The notes beneath the pieces were generated by a model, which was given only the letters and a program-made list of their open reading frames with translations, did not search any database and was not told the origin of the DNA. The translations under genes were made by a program, and so were the position numbers. Below are positions 8,799-16,541 of a stretch of DNA of 64,000 bases, one piece after another; within the stretch, counting starts at the first letter, position 1, and each line of letters starts with the position of its first letter. Where the stretch lies: positions 1 to 64,000 of the forward strand of contig JAFVAY010000015.1 of assembly GCA_017480325.1 (NCBI GenBank), in the 5' to 3' direction. The DNA comes from Clostridiales bacterium. Its GTDB lineage: Bacteria; Bacillota; Clostridia; Saccharofermentanales; Saccharofermentanaceae.

Positions 8799-9374
8799 TC
8801 ACTCCTCAGCGTTGATCTCGATCTGTCCCATATCCGTATTACCGGCAACCTCGATGGAGGTGTTGATCTTACGGATCAGCTTCGAATACAGAGGAAGCGT
8901 AGCCACGAGAAGCACAGTGATTATCACCAGTACCACGTGAGCGTTAAGAAGGTTATACGCACTCTGTATGAAGGGATTTGCATTAATATACTTTCCTGCA
9001 TCAGGGGCAGAATTAACGGCCTGAAGGATCTTACCTATATAGATGCGGTCGCATACTACTATGGTAGCCTGCATGATGAAGAATATGGTAAGCATCAGTA
9101 CGTTAGGCTTCTTCCTGTGGGGGAAGGAATTAAGGAAGCACACGAAGGACAGAATGGAGAACAGCATGGTTACAAATCCGCACAGTCCCATTCCGGTGGT
9201 GTTGATCTTCGCTGTAGTATCGGAGATGATACGAAGTCTCAGGGAATAATCCAGGAAGGTAATAACCAGCACGATAAGAGGTATCGTCTGAGGCTTACGC
9301 TTCAGGGATACGATCTTCTTTCTTATGAATTCCTTTATGCCGGAAGGAGTGTTCTTGCTCTCTTTATTGCTCAT
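8799..9374 (-). CDS. Uncharacterised 4-TM membrane protein, first of pair 2
   Basis: 191 residues with a basic N-terminal tail (residues 1-28) and four predicted membrane helices at about 30-50, 63-82, 92-110 and 143-164, then an acidic tail. No motif or family is recognised. The start ATG at 9374 has AAGGAGGAG upstream and the gene begins 3 bp after the stop of the first ATPase gene. It overlaps the next membrane protein gene at its end. Pairing of two such proteins before an ATPase occurs twice in this operon, so both pairs are likely part of the same transport machinery. Biochemical role unknown. Confidence 0.75.
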   Translation of the reverse strand: MSNKESKNTPSGIKEFIRKKIVSLKRKPQTIPLIVLVITFLDYSLRLRIISDTTAKINTTGMGLCGFVTMLFSILSFVCFLNSFPHRKKPNVLMLTIFFIMQATIVVCDRIYIGKILQAVNSAPDAGKYINANPFIQSAYNLLNAHVVLVIITVLLVATLPLYSKLIRKINTSIEVAGNTDMGQIEINAEE

Positions 9375-9377
9375 AGA

Positions 9378-10460
9378 TCACTTCTCCTCCTTAACTATAG
9401 CATTCGTCGTTTCCTTATCGAAGAAGTGCATCCTGTTAAATCTGATGCTGACCTCGTCGCCGTCCTTATACTCGCACCAGCCTCTGAACTTACAGGTGAT
9501 CTGCTCACCCTTGCCGTCAGCGCCTAAGTGACCGTGAACCAGAGTATTAAGTCCGAGGTTCTCATTCGTCATTACCTTGATCTTAGTCTGTCCGCCTTCA
9601 CCGATATCCTCGGGACGAACTCCTAAGGTGATCTCCTTACCCTCATAAGCCTTAAGTCTGGCCTTATCCTCAGCATCAAGCTCAACGCTTAAGGTGGAGG
9701 ATGTAAGCTTGCCGCCCTCGACCTTCACGTTAAAGAAATTCATAGGAGGAAGACCTATAAAGCTTGCCACGAAGATATTAGCCGGCGAATCGTAAAGCTC
9801 CAGAGGAGTTCCGATCTGCTGAACATGACCCATCGACATACATACGATACGATCTGCGAGAGTTAAAGCCTCAGTCTGATCGTGAGTTACGTATAACATG
9901 GTTGCCTTAAGTCTCTTATGAAGAAGAAGGATCTCTCTTCTCGTGGAGCCTCTTAACTTGGCATCAAGATTAGACAAGGGCTCATCAAATAAGAAAAGCT
10001 TCGGATTTCTTACTATAGCTCTTCCCATAGCAACTCTCTGCCTCTGACCGCCCGACAGCTGCGAGGGCTTCTTGTTAAGCTGTGATGTAAGATCCAGTAT
10101 CTCCGCCGCAGCCAACACCTTCTTATAGATGACGTTCGGATTCTCTTTACGTAAGGTTAGTGAGAAAGCCATATTCTCATATACTGTCATGTGTCCGTAG
10201 AGAGCATAGTTCTGGAATACCATGGCCATGTCTCTGTCCTTGGCGGGAGCTTGAGTGATATCCTTACCGTCAAGAAGAAGCTTGCCGTTAGATATATCCT
10301 CGAGACCGGCGATCATACGAAGTGTCGTTGACTTTCCGCATCCTGAAGGACCTACGAGAACTATAAGCTCGCCGTCCTCGACCTCCATATTGAAGTCGTA
10401 GACTGCCTGAACGTCATTGTCGTATATCTTATCCAGATGCTGTAAGGAAAGCTTTGCCAT
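9378..10460 (-). CDS. Sugar ABC transporter ATP-binding protein 1 (MsmK/UgpC-like)
   Basis: This 360-residue CUT1 ATPase has Walker A GPSGCGKST, signature LSGGQRQRVAMGRAI, Walker B LFLFDEPLSNLDAK, switch His in LYVTHDQTEA, and a TOBE-type C-terminal domain. It is complete and closely related in layout to the ATPase at 7080-8162 but clearly divergent in the regulatory domain. Many Firmicutes share one MsmK among several importers; having two full ATPases in one operon is unusual. It follows the 4-TM protein at 10493-11011 by 32 bp and precedes a second pair of 4-TM proteins. Expected to energise the LplB/LplC-like permeases encoded upstream. Confidence 0.93.
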   Translation of the reverse strand: MAKLSLQHLDKIYDNDVQAVYDFNMEVEDGELIVLVGPSGCGKSTTLRMIAGLEDISNGKLLLDGKDITQAPAKDRDMAMVFQNYALYGHMTVYENMAFSLTLRKENPNVIYKKVLAAAEILDLTSQLNKKPSQLSGGQRQRVAMGRAIVRNPKLFLFDEPLSNLDAKLRGSTRREILLLHKRLKATMLYVTHDQTEALTLADRIVCMSMGHVQQIGTPLELYDSPANIFVASFIGLPPMNFFNVKVEGGKLTSSTLSVELDAEDKARLKAYEGKEITLGVRPEDIGEGGQTKIKVMTNENLGLNTLVHGHLGADGKGEQITCKFRGWCEYKDGDEVSIRFNRMHFFDKETTNAIVKEEK

Positions 10461-10492
10461 AATTGGTTTATCTCCTTCAATTCATAACATTC

Positions 10493-11011
10493 TTAGGCCG
10501 CATCAGCCTTGGGCGAAGCCGCTTCCAGCTCCTTAAGGTGACTTGTAAGTTCCCTGCACTTGTAGATGCCTATGGCAGCTGACAGAAGAAGGCAGATGCC
10601 TGATATGCACAGATACAGTACCGTCCTGGTAAACTGTGCATTACCCATAACATTGACGATAGAATCATCTGCAAGTGATATGGTTGCAGTATGTGCGATC
10701 CTCGGGTAGCCTAATATCCTTACAAACTGAAGGATACCTACCGGGATAGCGATGTAGGAATAACCGATGTGATAGCTCTTACTTCCCTCTGCCACCAGAA
10801 ATACGATAAGCATGAACAGAAGGTTATATACGATGGAAGCACCCATCATAAGAGTGTAGTAGAAGTTACCGACGTTAGACCCGTAGATGCTGATGAAGAA
10901 GAAGCAGTTGAATACTATGGCTATTATCGCCAGATTAGACGAGAGCTTATTGTTCTCATAGCGCATGCGGTCTCTTCTTATAAACTTAAGCTCGTTAGCG
11001 TTCGCGCTCAT
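10493..11011 (-). CDS. Uncharacterised 4-TM membrane protein, second of pair 1
   Basis: 172 residues with a charged N-terminus (residues 1-24) and four hydrophobic segments at about 26-45, 50-73, 83-100 and 131-148. A roughly 30-residue, probably extracellular loop lies before the last helix, and an acidic Ala-rich tail ends the protein. No family recognised. It is translationally coupled to the preceding membrane protein (ATGA) and followed by an ATPase gene. The repeated order of two small membrane proteins then an ATPase argues for a functional module, possibly anchoring or regulating the ATPase. This role is inferred from context. Confidence 0.75.
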   Translation of the reverse strand: MSANANELKFIRRDRMRYENNKLSSNLAIIAIVFNCFFFISIYGSNVGNFYYTLMMGASIVYNLLFMLIVFLVAEGSKSYHIGYSYIAIPVGILQFVRILGYPRIAHTATISLADDSIVNVMGNAQFTRTVLYLCISGICLLLSAAIGIYKCRELTSHLKELEAASPKADAA

Positions 11012-11598
11012 ACTACGGCTGCCTCCTTTCCTTCTTCGATAATCCTCTGCTCTTCCTTCATAAGCTGAAGCTTAAAGCAGAAGTTAACTATATGTAAGAT
11101 TGCTGTAAGCAATAGTAGTCCTAATACAAGATAGTGGATGTCGAACCAGAAGGTCGACTCCGTATAATATGTCTTCCACTCTTCCGAATACTCCTTCAGT
11201 TTAACGAAGTCGATCTGAAGGAACTTTGCCTTATAGAATTCGATCTGAATGTGTGCCCAGACCGTGAAGGCGATAGAATAGATCGTGTAAAGCCCTACCG
11301 AGATGTAGTTGGCTATATAATAACGTCTTCTGACGTGTGTGCTCGTGATAAAGAGCAATGCTGCGATAAGAATAAGAACGATAGCAAGTCTTACAAAGAG
11401 TTTATTGAAATCTTGTATCTCATAGTAAACATAAGAACCGGGAACAACAACTTTGCTGGGATCAGCATTACGCATAGTGAAGTAAAGCGAATCGTAAAGG
11501 TCCGTAATTATGCCCAAAGAATACAAGAAGACCAGTCCGCCTACGATGACGGATATAAGGCAAAGTATCTTCTGGAATTTCATCTGTTTCTTGTACAT
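11008..11598 (-). CDS. Uncharacterised 4-TM membrane protein, first of pair 1
   Basis: About 196 residues with four predicted helices near 10-32, 68-87, 95-116 and 150-172. A soluble segment of about 30 residues rich in charged and aromatic residues lies between helices 3 and 4, and the C-terminus is Glu-rich. ATG at 11598 is chosen because GGAG lies 6 nt upstream; a TTG at 11610 is less likely. No family recognised. It is the first gene after the solute-binding protein, separated by a strong stem-loop (11632-11663), and overlaps the next gene by ATGA. Possibly an accessory importer subunit. Confidence 0.75.
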   Translation of the reverse strand: MYKKQMKFQKILCLISVIVGGLVFLYSLGIITDLYDSLYFTMRNADPSKVVVPGSYVYYEIQDFNKLFVRLAIVLILIAALLFITSTHVRRRYYIANYISVGLYTIYSIAFTVWAHIQIEFYKAKFLQIDFVKLKEYSEEWKTYYTESTFWFDIHYLVLGLLLLTAILHIVNFCFKLQLMKEEQRIIEEGKEAAVV

Positions 11599-11631
11599 TT
11601 TTATCTCCAATTACCCGGTTATTAATAATAG

Positions 11632-11663
11632 TTTCCGGAGGACCCGTTAAGGCCCTCCGGAAA
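11632..11663 (-). other. Intercistronic stem-loop after the solute-binding protein gene
   Basis: TTTCCGGAGG (11632-11641) and CCTCCGGAAA (11654-11663) form a perfect 10-bp stem with a 12-nt loop in the mRNA just after the solute-binding protein stop codon. No U-run follows on the minus strand. It is therefore more likely a 3'-end stabiliser or partial attenuator that lets the binding protein be made in excess over the downstream membrane parts, as is common in binding-protein operons, than a full terminator. Confidence 0.7.
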
Positions 11664-11682
11664 ACCTAGGAAATTATTGTGA

Positions 11683-13818
11683 TCAGAAATTGCTTGAGTA
11701 CTCGAGGAGTCTCTCCCAAGCGTCCTGCTTGATCTGCAGATACTGGTTGCCGCTCCAATCACCGGAAACCATGGAAGCTGCAGCAGAAGCTGTTGTAACA
11801 CCTGTGTCGGATGCTGTAGCCGCTGTTGTTCCTCTAGCGATGAAGTTCAGGAAAATATTGTTATCCAGACCGCTTGTAGAGAAGTTGCTCTTAAGCTCAG
11901 CATATGTGTTGATAAGGTCGTTATCTGCATCAGTTGTAGGAAGAACAGTAGGAACGATCGTGTACCACATGTTATCCATGATCTGAAGCTCAGGGTGCTT
12001 AATGACTCCGAGGTCGATAGCGTTGTTGATGTTCTGCAAGCCTTCCTTACCTACTGCTGTTGTGCACTCCATCTCGAATGCCTGAAGCTTATTGAAGGAA
12101 AGAGTAGAACCGATGTACTGACGTGCGAAGTTGGTGTAGTTACCGTTAGCGTATGTCCAGAGATCCTCATAGGTCTGAGCAGAGATGTGAGGAACCTGCA
12201 TGCCGTTGAACTCGAATGTGTTAGCGTCGTCTCTGAATGCCTCAGGTCCGTAGGACATAAGGATGATACCCTCATCACTGTAAGCGAAGTCGATGAGCTT
12301 CAAGCAAGCATAGAGCTTATCCTGATCGTCACCAACACCGAGCTTAGAGATAGCCCATCCACCTGTCTTAGCAGATCTCCAGGACTCTGTGAATCTCATG
12401 TATGTAGCGCCTGTGCCGTCATCCCATGAAGCAACAGGGATCATGACTGCCATGTACTTCTCGCCTGCGTCTGCATCAAGAGTACCGTTCTCATTGTAGA
12501 TTGTCTGTGTCTGGTTGTAGTCATAAGACATGAATCCGATATCGTTCTCGAGATAATCAGTGTTCTTAAGACCGGAATCCTCAGTAGCTGTAAGGAATGA
12601 TTCGGAGATGAGACCCTCCTGAGCCATGTCATACATACGGCCGAGAGCTACATATGTATCTTCCTCGCAGCGTGCATCGTGGAGGTTACCCTCGCTGTCG
12701 AAGTACAGGAAGTCCTGACGGGACTCGAGACCTCTTACACCGAAGAGAATACCTGCGAGACGATACATGTCAGCACGACGGGAGTTGTTGGATTCCTCTC
12801 TGGAGAAGAGACCCTGAACCTGAGCGCCGTCAGCGTTAAGTGTAGCGGAGTTAGCAACTACGCATCTAAGGAGAGCTACCATCTCGTCAGCGTCCCAAGC
12901 TGCATTCTGGCCTACGAAGAGGTCGGAACGTGTTGTGCCATAGTATCCGCCGTAAGCCTCGTCGATATAAGTACGAAGCATGTTAACAGCCTCAACACCG
13001 TCGATGGATCCGGCAGCGTTCATTGTAGCAATGATGTTACCTGCTGCATCGTAGTTCTTTGTAACCTGCTCTACGCCTGTTCCGTCTGCTGTAACAACAT
13101 CAACTGTTACGCTACCGGATGTAGGCATGTAGGGCTGATAAACTGCAGTAGCCAATGTATCGGAAGAAGAAGCGGAGAACTCGCCCTCACCGTCCAAGAG
13201 AGCCTGTACCCAGTCAACTCTCATGAGAGGCATCTTCTCGATATCATCAATACCGTCGAAGTAAGGAGAGCAGTAGATTGCTCCTGCGTCGTCACCGTCA
13301 ACGGAACCTGTAAGAGACATTCTTACGATAGGGTTCGCATCGAGGAATGCGCTGAAGTTAGGCATCAAGTCGAGGTACTCTGTGAGGTTAACTACTTCAC
13401 CTGCAGCACCTGCTTCCTGAAGCTGACTTGCTGTTCCGGAGAACATATCGATCTGGGAAAGGTTAGGCTCCCAGTACTCAAAGTTCTCAGAATCCTTGAT
13501 ACCTGTGTACTGATCGTCAATTGTGAATCCGAGGATCTCCTGAACTGCTACCCATACAGGCTTGAAGTCACCGGTGTGATAGGTAACTCCGTCTGCGAGA
13601 GTAACGCCGTCACCTGCAGTCTCAGCATCGAATCTCATACCTGTCTTGGCATTGTTGTAACCACATGCCATACGCAGAACGGTGCCATCTGCGAAGGTAA
13701 GAAGATCTTCAGCCTGTCCCGCTTCGGAACCGCCGCCCAGCGAATTGGAACATCCCGACAAGGCCATAGCTGCCATAGTCGCGATCGCAATTGCCGATCT
13801 CAATGTTTTTCTTTTCAT
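11683..13818 (-). CDS. Extracellular solute-binding lipoprotein, unusually large
   Basis: The protein has 711 residues. A basic N-terminus, hydrophobic core and lipobox ALSGC (Cys23) mark it as a lipoprotein anchored outside the membrane. The layout fits family-1 sugar-binding proteins of LplA type that work with LplB/LplC permeases, but at 711 residues it is far longer than the usual 420-560. It should capture pectin-derived oligosaccharides, with the large size suggesting long or branched ligands. It is flanked by permease genes upstream and by the 4-TM/ATPase modules downstream. An AT-only inverted repeat (13831-13855) lies before its AAGGAGGCAG ribosome binding site. The ligand is inferred from gene context. 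Confidence 0.9.
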   Translation of the reverse strand: MKRKTLRSAIAIATMAAMALSGCSNSLGGGSEAGQAEDLLTFADGTVLRMACGYNNAKTGMRFDAETAGDGVTLADGVTYHTGDFKPVWVAVQEILGFTIDDQYTGIKDSENFEYWEPNLSQIDMFSGTASQLQEAGAAGEVVNLTEYLDLMPNFSAFLDANPIVRMSLTGSVDGDDAGAIYCSPYFDGIDDIEKMPLMRVDWVQALLDGEGEFSASSSDTLATAVYQPYMPTSGSVTVDVVTADGTGVEQVTKNYDAAGNIIATMNAAGSIDGVEAVNMLRTYIDEAYGGYYGTTRSDLFVGQNAAWDADEMVALLRCVVANSATLNADGAQVQGLFSREESNNSRRADMYRLAGILFGVRGLESRQDFLYFDSEGNLHDARCEEDTYVALGRMYDMAQEGLISESFLTATEDSGLKNTDYLENDIGFMSYDYNQTQTIYNENGTLDADAGEKYMAVMIPVASWDDGTGATYMRFTESWRSAKTGGWAISKLGVGDDQDKLYACLKLIDFAYSDEGIILMSYGPEAFRDDANTFEFNGMQVPHISAQTYEDLWTYANGNYTNFARQYIGSTLSFNKLQAFEMECTTAVGKEGLQNINNAIDLGVIKHPELQIMDNMWYTIVPTVLPTTDADNDLINTYAELKSNFSTSGLDNNIFLNFIARGTTAATASDTGVTTASAAASMVSGDWSGNQYLQIKQDAWERLLEYSSNF

Positions 13819-13830
13819 AGCTGCCTCCTT

Positions 13831-13855
13831 AAATTTAAATGTTTCCTTTAAATTT
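13831..13855 (-). other. AT-only inverted repeat before the solute-binding protein gene
   Basis: AAATTTAAA (13831-13839) and TTTAAATTT (13847-13855) are perfect inverted copies with a 7-nt loop, ending only a few bases before the AAGGAGG ribosome binding site of the solute-binding protein. Being all A/T, the RNA stem would be weak. It might be a processing or 5'-stabilising element, or an AT-rich promoter-proximal feature. Confidence 0.5.
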
Positions 13856-13910
13856 GATTCTTGTTTATATTGCTAACCGTCTTCGCCGCACCAGGCACGA
13901 CGGGTTACAA

Positions 13911-14801
13911 TCACTCCTTGACTCCGCCTACGTTAGTACCCTTGGCGAAATACTTCTGTATGAAGGGATAGATGATAAGGATCGGGATGACCGAGCACAC
14001 GATAAGTGCATAGATCATGGAATCCGATGCATATACCTCCCTCCAGCCTGCCATCTGCTCGGGATCCATGAACTGCTCCAGCTTCAATCTTATGAATACC
14101 TGGAGAGGATGCTCGTTGGCATCCTTGATCATCTGACGTGCCCAGTAGTAACCGTTCCATCTCGAGATAGCGAAGAACAATGCTACCGTAGCAATCGTTG
14201 ACTTAGTCATGGGGATGTAGACCTTGGACAATACCTGGAATTCGGTAGCACCGTCTACGATAGCCGCCTCCTCGATCTCTGAAGGAACGCCCTCGAAGGC
14301 ATTTCTTAAGAGGATGATATTCATGGCTGCCATACCCATGGCAATAACTACAAGCCACTTATCATCCGTGATACCTATAGACGAGAACACACGCTGAGTG
14401 GCTAAGTAATTCAAGTACTGAGGTACCATACCTGCGGAGAACCACATGGTGAATACCAGGAAGAAGTTGAAGAACTTTCTGAACAGAAGTCTCTTCTTGG
14501 ACAGAGCATAAGCACCCAGGATAGCGACGCCCATCGCCCAAAGCGTACCGTAGAAGGTAAGGAATAATGTGTTGGAATAGGAATTCCAGAACATATTGTT
14601 ATTAAACATATCTGCGAAGGCCTTGAACTGAACATTCTTAGGGAACAGAACGACCTCACCGTACTGAACCTCATGATATCCGCTTAAGGATGCCGCTATG
14701 GCATACACGAAGGGATAAAGGCAGGCGATGGCGAAGATTGCCAGGAACAGATAGCTTAATACCTTGAAGATGAGCTCTGATATTTCAAGTCTGCGTCTCA
14801 T
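13911..14801 (-). CDS. Carbohydrate ABC transporter permease, LplC/YtcP-like
   Basis: About 296 residues with six predicted helices. The EAA-type loop with its ATPase-docking residues is seen at 'EGVPSEIEEAAIVDGATEFQVLSKVYIPM', and the C-terminus 'FAKGTNVGGVKE' is typical of the LplC/YtcP branch of CUT1 permeases. The start MRRRLEIS at 14801 is preferred because AAGGAGAG lies 4 nt upstream and it avoids overlapping the other permease gene. With the 14815-15867 permease it forms the membrane channel for oligosaccharides captured by the large lipoprotein downstream. Confidence 0.93.
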   Translation of the reverse strand: MRRRLEISELIFKVLSYLFLAIFAIACLYPFVYAIAASLSGYHEVQYGEVVLFPKNVQFKAFADMFNNNMFWNSYSNTLFLTFYGTLWAMGVAILGAYALSKKRLLFRKFFNFFLVFTMWFSAGMVPQYLNYLATQRVFSSIGITDDKWLVVIAMGMAAMNIILLRNAFEGVPSEIEEAAIVDGATEFQVLSKVYIPMTKSTIATVALFFAISRWNGYYWARQMIKDANEHPLQVFIRLKLEQFMDPEQMAGWREVYASDSMIYALIVCSVIPILIIYPFIQKYFAKGTNVGGVKE

Positions 14802-14814
14802 AGTACTCTCCTTA

Positions 14815-15867
14815 TCAGTAAAGCGAAGTGTTCGATGCTTTCTTCGCGATGGTATTCGCGCAGATAACAAGGAGCATACCGATTATGTTATTCATCATCT
14901 CGGCGGCCGAGGCTATACCTCCGTTACCGCTCAAGATACCGACACGTTGTGCGAAGGTTGATACAACATCCGCCGTTACGTATGTGTTCAGGTTATAAAG
15001 GAGCAATACCTTCTCGTAGCCTACCATAAGGAGATGACCGATCCTCGTGATCAGCATGATAACTACTGTGGAAAGGATACTCGGAAGAACTACATATCTC
15101 ATCTGAGCCATCTTGCCGGCACCGTCGATCTGTGCAGCCTCATAACTCGTAGGAGAGATGGCGATGATCGCTGCGAAGAATACGATACTGTCGTAGCCCG
15201 CGCTCTCCCAGATACCGGTGATCTGATAGATGCTTCTGAACATGCTGGCCTGATTAAGAAGACCCATATTACCGATCTGCTCAGAGACAAGCCCTAAGTG
15301 AACCAGAGCCTGAGAGATAACACCCATTCCGTTTACAAGGGATGCACCCTTAACAAGCATGAGGGTCAGGGATGTCATGATAACCGTTGACATGAACTTA
15401 GGAAGGTATGTCATTACCTGGAATACGTTACGGACTGCATTGGAACGAACCTCGTTGAAGAACAGAGCCAGGATGATAGGCATAGGGAAGCCGAAGCAAA
15501 GTCCGTAGAAGCTAAGAAGGAATGTGTTACGTAAAGCTCTCCAGAACTCTAAGGAAAGCTGCTCTCCTCCTACGAGAAGTGACTTGAAGTTCGAGAAACC
15601 GATGAACAGACGATCGGCTACAGGTGTTACCTGCTCATATCTCTTGAAGCATCCGAGGAGCTCGTACATCGGGAAGTAACGCCAGAACAGGAATACCAAT
15701 ATCATGGGAACAAGCATGATATAAAGGCGCCAATCCTTAACGATCATTCTTCCGACGTGAAGCCAATAGTGCTTCTCTACGTCATCTCTTACGACCTGCT
15801 CGGGATCGGCCTTATACTTACCCGTCTCTTTATCTAAGACCAGGTAATCCGTTGCATTGATCTTCAT
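14815..15867 (-). CDS. Carbohydrate ABC transporter permease, LplB/YteP-like
   Basis: This 350-residue permease has a charged N-terminal stretch of about 45 residues followed by six predicted helices. The cytoplasmic EAA-like loop is visible as 'SPTSYEAAQIDGAGKMAQMRYVVLPSI'. This is the LplB/YteP type that partners LplC-like permeases in polygalacturonate and rhamnogalacturonan importers. It begins with an ATGA overlap with the 6-TM protein gene upstream and is followed by its partner permease after 13 bp. The N-terminal segment 'DPEQVVRDDVEKHYW' is longer than usual for the family. Confidence 0.93.
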   Translation of the reverse strand: MKINATDYLVLDKETGKYKADPEQVVRDDVEKHYWLHVGRMIVKDWRLYIMLVPMILVFLFWRYFPMYELLGCFKRYEQVTPVADRLFIGFSNFKSLLVGGEQLSLEFWRALRNTFLLSFYGLCFGFPMPIILALFFNEVRSNAVRNVFQVMTYLPKFMSTVIMTSLTLMLVKGASLVNGMGVISQALVHLGLVSEQIGNMGLLNQASMFRSIYQITGIWESAGYDSIVFFAAIIAISPTSYEAAQIDGAGKMAQMRYVVLPSILSTVVIMLITRIGHLLMVGYEKVLLLYNLNTYVTADVVSTFAQRVGILSGNGGIASAAEMMNNIIGMLLVICANTIAKKASNTSLY

Positions 15868-16436
15868 ACTGTTCCCTCCGCTTGTTGTATCCTTACCACG
15901 TACTCCCTCTGATCCTCGAGAATTCCGTCCTGGTTACCGGCCACCCAGAGAATGACTGCGGTAAATACCAAGGACAAAGCATCTGTCAGATAGAAGCTTA
16001 GAACGTCTCCGATTCCATTACCGAACGCTAACGATATAAGAGCTCTTCCCGTCTGCATGAGAACGAGGACAAGAGCTCCGTACAGTATTCGAAGAATAGC
16101 GTTATCGCATATCTTATTAACTCCGATTTTCTTAATTAGAGGGAGAGCCATAAGGCCCATGAGATTGCCGATACAGTAGATGGCGTACTGCTGAAGACTG
16201 CCGCCCATTATAAGGCACATGATCACGCCGGAAAGCACCGCATGGATGGAAGCGTACCAGCCCCAGCGCACCATAACGATAGCGGTGATTGCTGAAGCTA
16301 CGGATACCAGATAGATCTGGTCAGGGAACCATCTTGTCGCTGCGATAAGTATCATAGACTCAGTGATCGTAAGGATCAGAGCGAACAGCATAAGGTCTAT
16401 ATTTCTATACTGTTGTATCGTCAGATGCGGCCCCAC
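15864..16436 (-). CDS. Uncharacterised 6-TM membrane protein opening the importer operon
   Basis: This 190-residue, very hydrophobic protein has about five or six membrane helices and short loops. It starts with GTG at 16436, supported by AGGGAG 6 nt upstream. The size and layout recall S-components of ECF vitamin transporters, but I see no diagnostic motif, so this is only a resemblance. It is the first gene after the promoter and operator at 16455-16505 and is coupled by ATGA to the permease gene, so it is made together with the importer. It could be a small-molecule uptake component or an accessory subunit. Confidence 0.7.
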   Translation of the reverse strand: MGPHLTIQQYRNIDLMLFALILTITESMILIAATRWFPDQIYLVSVASAITAIVMVRWGWYASIHAVLSGVIMCLIMGGSLQQYAIYCIGNLMGLMALPLIKKIGVNKICDNAILRILYGALVLVLMQTGRALISLAFGNGIGDVLSFYLTDALSLVFTAVILWVAGNQDGILEDQREYVVRIQQAEGTV

Positions 16437-16454
16437 TTTTTACTCCCTAGAAAA

Positions 16455-16468
16455 TGTAAACGTTTTCA
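16455..16468. promoter_or_regulatory. LacI-family (or CcpA cre-like) operator of the importer operon
   Basis: TGTAAACGTTTTCA here is a near-palindrome matching the perfect TGTAAGCGTTTACA sites at 25876-25889 and 26998-27011. It lies about 8 bp downstream of the -10 box of the promoter at 16477-16505, where bound repressor would block initiation. The motif fits LacI-type operators and also the CcpA cre consensus, so either the local LacI regulator or catabolite control is possible. Confidence 0.75.
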
Positions 16469-16476
16469 TTACCGAA

Positions 16477-16505
16477 ATAATATCATTTCTTTGGTCACTG
16501 TGCAA
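16477..16505 (-). promoter_or_regulatory. Sigma-70-type promoter of the importer operon
   Basis: On the minus strand, TTGCAC (16505-16500) and TATTAT (16482-16477) are separated by exactly 17 bp. Transcription should begin near 16470, at the edge of the operator at 16455-16468 and about 35 nt before the GTG start at 16436. Confidence 0.7.
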
Positions 16506-16541
16506 CAACTTTATTAAAAAGAATTCATTAAATTTTGATAA

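Noticed and set aside
11632..11663. Full transcription terminator after the binding-protein gene
   Set aside because: There is no U-run after the stem on the minus strand, and the following genes lack a visible own promoter.
12679..13851. Long 390-residue plus-strand frame
   Set aside because: It lies opposite the solute-binding protein gene, has no ribosome binding site or family similarity and is explained by the codon bias of the real gene.
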